From Viola odorata (taxonomy: Eukaryota; Streptophyta; Magnoliopsida; Malpighiales; Violaceae), in NCBI GenBank assembly GCA_963691705.1, contig OY829541.1:52782377-52846376 (forward strand): a stretch of DNA of 64,000 nucleotides, in the 5' to 3' direction. The notes beneath the pieces are model-generated. The model did not search any database and was not told the origin of the DNA. It was given only the letters and a program-made list of their open reading frames with translations. The position numbers were made by a program, and so were the translations under genes. Shown in pieces: positions 58,599 to 64,000 of this stretch; the stretch's first letter is position 1; the number at the start of each line of letters is the position of its first letter.

Positions 58599-60412
58599 AT
58601 GGATGTTATACACACTTTCCTTAATTTTGTGGTTCCTCCATTCACTTTCCTCAACCTATGCCTGCTCTTGCCGCCTTACTTTTTTTACAAGACCCTCCGA
58701 TCAATTTTCAACCCCTTTTTCAGTGAAACTGTTGCTGGTAGAGTCGTCCTCATCACTGGTGCTTCCTCTGGCATCGGCGAGGTTATTAATTAAATCCCAT
58801 AATTTTAAAACATGTCAATTTCTTCAATTGTTTTTGCTTTTTTTTCTCTGTTAGGTAGGAAACTAATCTTCGAGAATCGAGTAGATTGGTTAGTTTTGGG
58901 ATTGTTTCTTTCGAAACACAAAGTTTGTTTGTGTAGGTGGCAAGTTCGATACTGCGTATAGAAGAATCACATATCAGTAATATTTTACTTTTTAGTAGGC
59001 CAACTTTCAATCTAGTGCGAATATGAGTCCTAGCCCGGTTGGTTTAGGAATAGACTGCAAAAGAGTCTGTTTTTGATCCCTTGTGACTAGATCAAGTGCT
59101 TAATTTTTGTGCAAATATAATTTTTTTAGAAGAAAGTACCCATACTGAATTTTGTTTCAGGGAAAAGAAAAAAGGTGATCACTTTTACATTTTGTTACAA
59201 ATTATTCATTTTTGTTGCAGAATTTGGCATATGAATATGCAAGGGGAGGAGCTTGTTTAGCCCTGGTGGGCCGGAGGGGGTCACGTCTGAGTGAAGTTGC
59301 AGATATAGCCCGCGAGATCGGTTCCCCTGATGTCATCACCATCACTGCAGATGTTCAACAGGTGGATGACTGCAGATCAATGGTTGAAGCAACCATTAAT
59401 CATTTCGGCAGATGTAAGTTTATGATTATGGATATTGCAATCTACTAACACTAACAGCTAATTCCATTTCCATTTCAGTTGAGCCTTTGATTGTATGGGG
59501 TGTGTAACTTTTATGCAGTGGATCATTTGGTTAATAATGCTGGGATCAATTCAATGTGCCCGTTCGAAGCATGCACTGATATCACCAATTTTAGAAAAGT
59601 TTTGGTAATTGCAACTTCACCCTTCAAGAATTTTTAACAATTAAACGAGGATCCTGTGTTTTTCCAGAACTTTATGCCAATGTTGGCTGATTGCTGCCAA
59701 ACCTTTGCAGGATACAAACTTCTGGGGTTCAGTTTACTCAACCCGTTTCGCTATTCCATACCTGAAAGACAGTAGAGGCAAGATTATAGCAGTTTCCTCC
59801 GTTGTTTCGTGGTTGCCTCTGCCAAGAATGAGCTTCTACAATGTAATGCTTTAGACTCTTTATTATGATTCTCCATTTGGTTATGAATTTTGACACTAAA
59901 AGTTTTAGACTTTAATATCATAATGGCTCAGGCGAGTAAAGCGGCAATGGTGGGCTTTTTCGAGACATTGAGGATTGAACTGGGTTCTGATGTCCACGTG
60001 CTGATTGTGACACCCGGGTTCGTTGAGTCGGAGATGAGCCAAGGCAAAGCTGTGATGAAGCATGGTGATCTGGATTATGTCGAACACACAAAGGATGTAA
60101 GTTCTCCCATCATTGTACAAACATATATAAACTTGAACAACTATACGAATTCAAAGCAGAATTTGAGTGATTATAATTGGAGTTTTGTGTTAGATTGAAT
60201 TCCCAAAAGAGTCACCAGAAAGTTGCGCGAGGGCGATAGTGAACAGTGCTTGCCGGGGGGATAAGTACCTGACGGAGCCGGCGTGGTACAGGGTGACATG
60301 GCTGTGGAAGGTGTTTGCACCTGATGTGGTGGAGTGGGGATACCGTTTCATGTACCTGGCAAAGCAGAGGGAATTGGGCAGGGAACGGTCTCAACTACTC
60401 AAAACAGAATGA
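58599..60412 (+). CDS. HSD: Steroleosin-like 11-beta-hydroxysteroid dehydrogenase (SDR), 6 exons, 325 aa
   Basis: Exons are 58599-58781, 59221-59413, 59519-59604, 59711-59842, 59932-60096 and 60194-60412. All introns are GT-AG, phases agree, and 978 nt includes the TGA. The N-terminus is a hydrophobic anchor with Pro-rich turns (VVPPFTF and LLLPPYFF, residues 11-29), like the oil-body anchor of steroleosins. The Rossmann motif TGASSGIG is at 53-60, NNAG at 131-134, and the catalytic Ser184 and Tyr197-x3-Lys201 are present. VTPGFVESEM follows the active site. Family members bind NADP(H) and interconvert hydroxy- and keto-steroids on lipid droplets, affecting brassinosteroid responses. Length is slightly under the usual 330-350. 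Substrate is not predictable from sequence. No defects are seen. Confidence 0.92.
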
Positions 60413-60825
60413 GCTGAGAATACTGAATGCTAAATGTCTACTAAACTGTTTCTTGCTGGTTACTACAAGTTCTTGTAACATTTTCCTATTTCTCCTTTTC
60501 TTGTGAAACTTGTTAGTGTTTTTGCACTTTTGATGAATGAGGTTGTGTGAGAGCAAATTGCATTTTATTGTTTACCATAAGCAAGAAAAACCGATTCAAA
60601 CAGAAAGCAATCTCATTTCAAATCCAAACATATTCATAATGGTTGTTCGGTAGCGGGTGGAATATTCTTGTTGGGCTCTCCAATGTGTTGATGAGGGTCT
60701 ATGCAGCCCAAACGCTTACAGTAGGCCCAGCCCATCCTATTTTTCTTGTGACGCGACATTGTATTGGATCCAAATTGACGAAATATGACTTCCAATTCCA
60801 TTGTTAAAAGAATCTATGTTAGTAA
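60413..60825. other. Downstream region of the dehydrogenase gene
   Basis: This stretch is probably 3' UTR and intergenic DNA. I see no gene in it. Confidence 0.6.
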
Positions 60826-61672
60826 TGTTGGGGTTATTTCCAATCGATAATCAATTTACGCACCAAATAATTTTATCCTAAAAATCAATAACCCTTAGCT
60901 ATCAAACCAATCAAAAGCAATCAAGAAAAGAACAAAGAGATTTTTAAATCCACTATATGATGATCAATGTATACACAACCAAGCAAAATCCCTATCTCAA
61001 CTATAGAAATAATCTGACATACACCACTATCACCAATAGTACCAATCAATCAATCTAATCAATCAATCCGAGAAAAACAAGAGATATGAGAATAGGAACC
61101 AAAACCAGATTTTCACTGCTTCAATCGGGACAGGATTTCTACCACACCAGACAACTTCTCACCGATCAACCGTTCAGATTGAAGAACCAGAAGTCGCGTA
61201 CCTGTTTTCCAAATTTCACCCAGATCCAACGGTGAACAAAATCGCTACGACGATTCTCCCGCAGCTGCATAGAGTTTGGCGAAAATCTGTTTTCTCTCTT
61301 CTCTCTCACAGGATGCTCAACAGCAGCCCTAATACAATCTCTCAGGAGGATGCTCAACAACAACCCTAACACAATCTCTCTCAGCTGCTATTTGTTGCAA
61401 CTAATTTTACAATCTTTCTCAACTCAATCTCACATCTAGATTAAGGAGACCACGCTAGAAAAATCTCCCCCTCACATTTTTATCTCTCTGTGTTTCTTCT
61501 CACAACCTGAGCCACCATATATATATATATATATATATTAGTGGGCAACCTAATTAATTAGGTTACACAATCCTACTCCAAGTCATACTCCAATTTTTTA
61601 TTTTTTATTTTTTTTCTAATCAAACTAAAACAAACAACCCCAATTGGGCTAGGCCCACAACAATCTCCTTCA
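60826..61672 (-). mobile_element. Probable solo LTR on the minus strand
   Basis: On the minus strand it starts TGAAGGAGATTGTTGTGGGCC and ends AACCCCAACA. A (TA)n tract (about 61519-61540) is followed by a TGTGAGAAGAAACACAG leader and CACCGTTGGATCTGGGTGAA, a sequence style I associate with copia-type LTR leaders. A 37-bp tandem duplication (units starting at 61311 and 61348, GGATGCTCAACA) lies inside. No clean target duplication was found, so the ends are tentative. Confidence 0.45.
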
Positions 61673-61683
61673 GCCAATATGAG

Positions 61684-63406
61684 TGTTAGCGTGTTTTTAT
61701 GCATGATTTTCCCTCCATTTTCTCACTTATTTAGAGCTTGATTCTGCTAATTTACCCTTGATTTCATTACTATTGCAGATCTAGGCCTAAAAAGGGAATT
61801 TATGCTAAAACAAACGTTTTTGGTGCAATTTGAGTGAATTCGAGCTTCAAGACCAAAAGTCGAGGTCCCGAGTCCAAAGCAGCGTTCAAGGTCCCGAATC
61901 GGATTCCTAGTTCGGGACTCCCGAAGGGTAAAGGATGACGTTTCCACGTGTCACCCCACCTAACGCCCATGTGATCCCTCTGACACTGTTCTGACGCTCT
62001 GCACTGATTACCAAACACCTGCGGATTTCAGTCTCGAGCCCACTCCAGGCCTGCCAAAGCTGGAAAAACCAGACCGCTTTATGCTTTTCCAGCTTTGTGC
62101 TTTTGGGAACATAGATCCACTTCTTTAGGCTTTCAATTAATGCATTTTGTCCCTAGTTTTTGGGCTGTAGATATTTTGTGCTTGGAGCTCTACTATATAA
62201 AGGGCATCCATGAATAGTCTTAGTAGCTTTTTCTTTGATCTCTCCTAGTAATTAATTAATTAGCATAATTTAGAAGTAGCTTAGACTTCTCTCTAGTTTC
62301 TCTCTCTAGCCATTGTTAGCCTCTTCAACATTGCTGCCGAGCTATAAACGGAATTCTAGTAACAAGTTTTCTTCCCTTACACTATTTAATTACTTGTTAT
62401 GCTTTCTTTAATCGTTATTTGTTTATCTTTAAGTATGAGTAGCTAAATTCCTAGTTCTTGGCAAGGCTGATTCAAGGGTTGCAGGGGCAGATTCGAGGCC
62501 TTAATGTGCTTAATATATTCTTGATGTTATATTCAACTATTCATCGATTTAATTACATCTTTGCATGATTTAATTTGAGGCCTGATCAACTGAGAATTAT
62601 CTTGTGTAAATGCTGCCATTTATGTGATGAATACGGAAGGAAAGTTACATGAGCAAGTAGGCATCTGTTTAGTCTTGACTGTGTCAAAGTGGTCTTGAAT
62701 AGATAGGTTGGGTAGTTGATTAGAGCTGGGTCACGAGCCTGACAAACTGAGGGACTTTAGCTCTAGATCTGTCTTTTCTTAACTTCATGGGCAGTTTGAG
62801 TATGGCCCTCCCGCATTCATGCCTGGAGGGATGGCGGACTGTCAAGACTACCTCATATGTGGAAACGGGGGGTAGTTTCTCTTAAGAGAAAAGTAGGGGA
62901 TATCCGAGGAATCTGGTCCCCATGTCATTTCTATGACATCTCGAATGGAATACCCTTGAGCTGATGACGATCTGGTCCCGAATGCAACCCAGGATGCCTT
63001 TGCCAAGAACCCTCTCTCCAACTGATTATTCGTGCTTATTTCACTCTTGTTCTATTTCACGCCTGCGTTGATACTTCTGCACCTGTTTCTGATTTGCTTT
63101 ATTATTTCTAGAATTGTTCAACGATCCGTTTATTTTACCATTCGGGACCCCGAACGTGACATTCGGGACCCCGAATCTGCTTTCTTAGATAAACTTGTTA
63201 GCTCCCAAAATCTGCCTTGGCCAATCTGTTTGGCCAAGTAAAACCCCCCTGATTGTCACTTTTCATGCTCTTCTCCCCCGAATGCATTCAAGACCTTAGA
63301 TCAGTTTCTCACAATCCCTATGTTCGACCCTGACTGCCACTGTACACTTTATCTCTTGTGCACACACGTTTTCAGGCACTATAAATCTTCATTTGACTGA
63401 CGATCA
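61684..63406 (+). repeat. Element C 5' LTR (Athila lineage)
   Basis: It starts about TGTTAGCGTG and ends CTGACGATCA just before a primer-binding site. Blocks shared with the other Athila LTRs include TATTGCAGATC, ATGAGTAGCTAAATTC and the CCTCATATGTGGAAACG stretch. A TATA box (TATATAAA) lies at 62194-62201. In place of the CCCTCGAC motif it carries GGTCCCGAA and TTCGGGACCCCGAA copies. The left end is uncertain because the other LTR is outside the window. Confidence 0.8.
62194..62201 (+). promoter_or_regulatory. TATA box of element C LTR
   Basis: TATATAAA lies about 510 bp into the LTR. Confidence 0.55.
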
Positions 63407-63409
63407 AAT

Positions 63410-63427
63410 TGGCGCCGTTGCCGGGGA
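63410..63427 (+). other. Element C primer-binding site, tRNA-Asp type
   Basis: TGGCGCCGTTGCCGGGGA starts three bases after the LTR end. Confidence 0.95.
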
Positions 63428-63460
63428 TTGTTTCAAGACTGATTTACTTTTCTTGTTTGT

Positions 63461-64000
63461 ATGACCAGGAGATCTACACCCGAATTACTACCCCTTGATC
63501 ACGAGCTAGGACGTACCGAAAGAGGACTTCGACGACTGGCACGAGGAAATTCCAATCCTTGTGTTCGGGACCTCGAACGTCTTTTTGACCTAGAAGACAA
63601 TCCAGACCCCGAGAATTTTCCCCCTGATCACCCAGAAGGACCCGAAATGGATGACCACGGTCCCGAAGGAGATCGCGTCCCACCACTCCCAATCCAGACC
63701 ATCGATGATTTCAATGCTGCTCCCGAAGCCCCAACCAGTTGCATTGTCTGGCCAGCAGTCCCGAATGACTGGGAACTCAAGTCTGCGACCATGCATCATC
63801 TGCCACTCTTTCGAGGGCTGGCCAAGGAAAATCCACACCGCCACCTGCAGCAGCTACACTCCATTTGTGACGCCATGAAACCTCACAACGTTTCTGTTGA
63901 GCATGCCAAGCTCCGTGCCTTTATGTGGTCCCTCAAGGACGACGCCCTTGACTGGTTTTATGACTTGGAGCCACAATCTATCAATTCATGGGCCGAGATG
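63461..64000 (+). CDS. Element C gag-pol, N-terminal 180 codons (runs off the window)
   Basis: The ATG at 63461 opens a frame that stays open to the last base. It starts [20 protein letters not shown], like elements A and B. It reaches the gag domain ([44 protein letters not shown]). The segment between start and gag domain is poorly conserved and rich in Asp-Pro-Glu. Several codons there are made by CCCGAA copies of this family's dispersed motif. Whether the rest of the polyprotein is intact cannot be seen. Confidence 0.9.
   Translation, partial: MTRRSTPELLPLDHELGRTERGLRRLARGNSNPCVRDLERLFDLEDNPDPENFPPDHPEGPEMDDHGPEGDRVPPLPIQTIDDFNAAPEAPTSCIVWPAVPNDWELKSATMHHLPLFRGLAKENPHRHLQQLHSICDAMKPHNVSVEHAKLRAFMWSLKDDALDWFYDLEPQSINSWAEM

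Noticed and set aside
63141..63176. Heat-shock element reading of the TTCGGGACCCCGAA copies in element C
   Set aside because: The spacing between TTC and GAA is wrong for nTTCnnGAAn units.

Overview
The window is plant nuclear DNA, very probably from a eudicot. GT-AG introns interrupt recognisable plant genes, intergenic DNA is AT-rich, and about four fifths of the sequence is nested transposable elements. The LTR retrotransposons carry primer-binding sites complementary to the 3' end of plant tRNA-Asp, as Athila-lineage Ty3/gypsy elements do. A second lineage is Tat/Ogre-like.

Layout. (1) 1-20355 is interpreted as one large, decayed Tat-like element. It has gag and internally deleted pol remnants (2-2783), a 3' untranslated region, an array of dozens of CTCCTCCCAGAGTGAC-type repeats (about 12386-14945), a polypurine tract and a very long 3' LTR (15051-about 20355). 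An old Athila-like fragment (4387-4711 and 11218-12365) lies inside it. That fragment was split by a non-autonomous Athila derivative, element D (4712-11159), whose only ORF encodes an unrecognised acidic protein. The Tat LTR also holds an Athila-type solo LTR (TSD AGGCC) and a hAT-type MITE (8-bp TSD). (2) 20356-22974 is AT-rich DNA with one old MITE. (3) 22975-about 52850 is a PIF/Harbinger DNA transposon whose transposase gene is cut by two Athila elements. Element A (23690-37912, minus strand, TSD CGAAA) is decayed and itself carries a Mutator-like MITE. Element B (38586-51853, plus strand, TSD GTGGA) has two 1588-bp LTRs with one mismatch seen and an uninterrupted 1863-codon gag-pol. (4) 53609-60412 is a host gene island with three intact-looking genes: an HVA22-like reticulon-type membrane protein (5 exons), a DUF4408/DUF761 protein (1 exon), and a steroleosin-like hydroxysteroid dehydrogenase of the SDR family (6 exons). 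(5) 60826-64000 holds a probable minus-strand solo LTR, then the 5' LTR, PBS and start of gag of a further Athila element (C) that runs off the window.

Insertion order can be read from target-site duplications and LTR divergence. The Harbinger element came first. Element A followed, with about 40 differences between its LTRs by eye. The Mutator-like MITE then entered A. Element B entered the Harbinger element very recently.

The most unusual signals are not genes. The Athila families share two similar modules in their 3' regions, each a 7-bp hairpin with an AG(G/C)(A/G)-type loop next to an AGTGTGGGG purine tract. One lies after the last ORF and one at the 3' LTR, and the stems show compensatory changes. 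The same families carry a dyad motif (GCCCTCGAC, GTCTAGGCCTAGAC and similar) scattered through LTRs, UTRs and ORFs, and it is replaced by a different dyad (TTCGGGACCCCGAA-like) in element C. Element B also has a GC-rich island with seven CACGTG boxes between pol and its third ORF.
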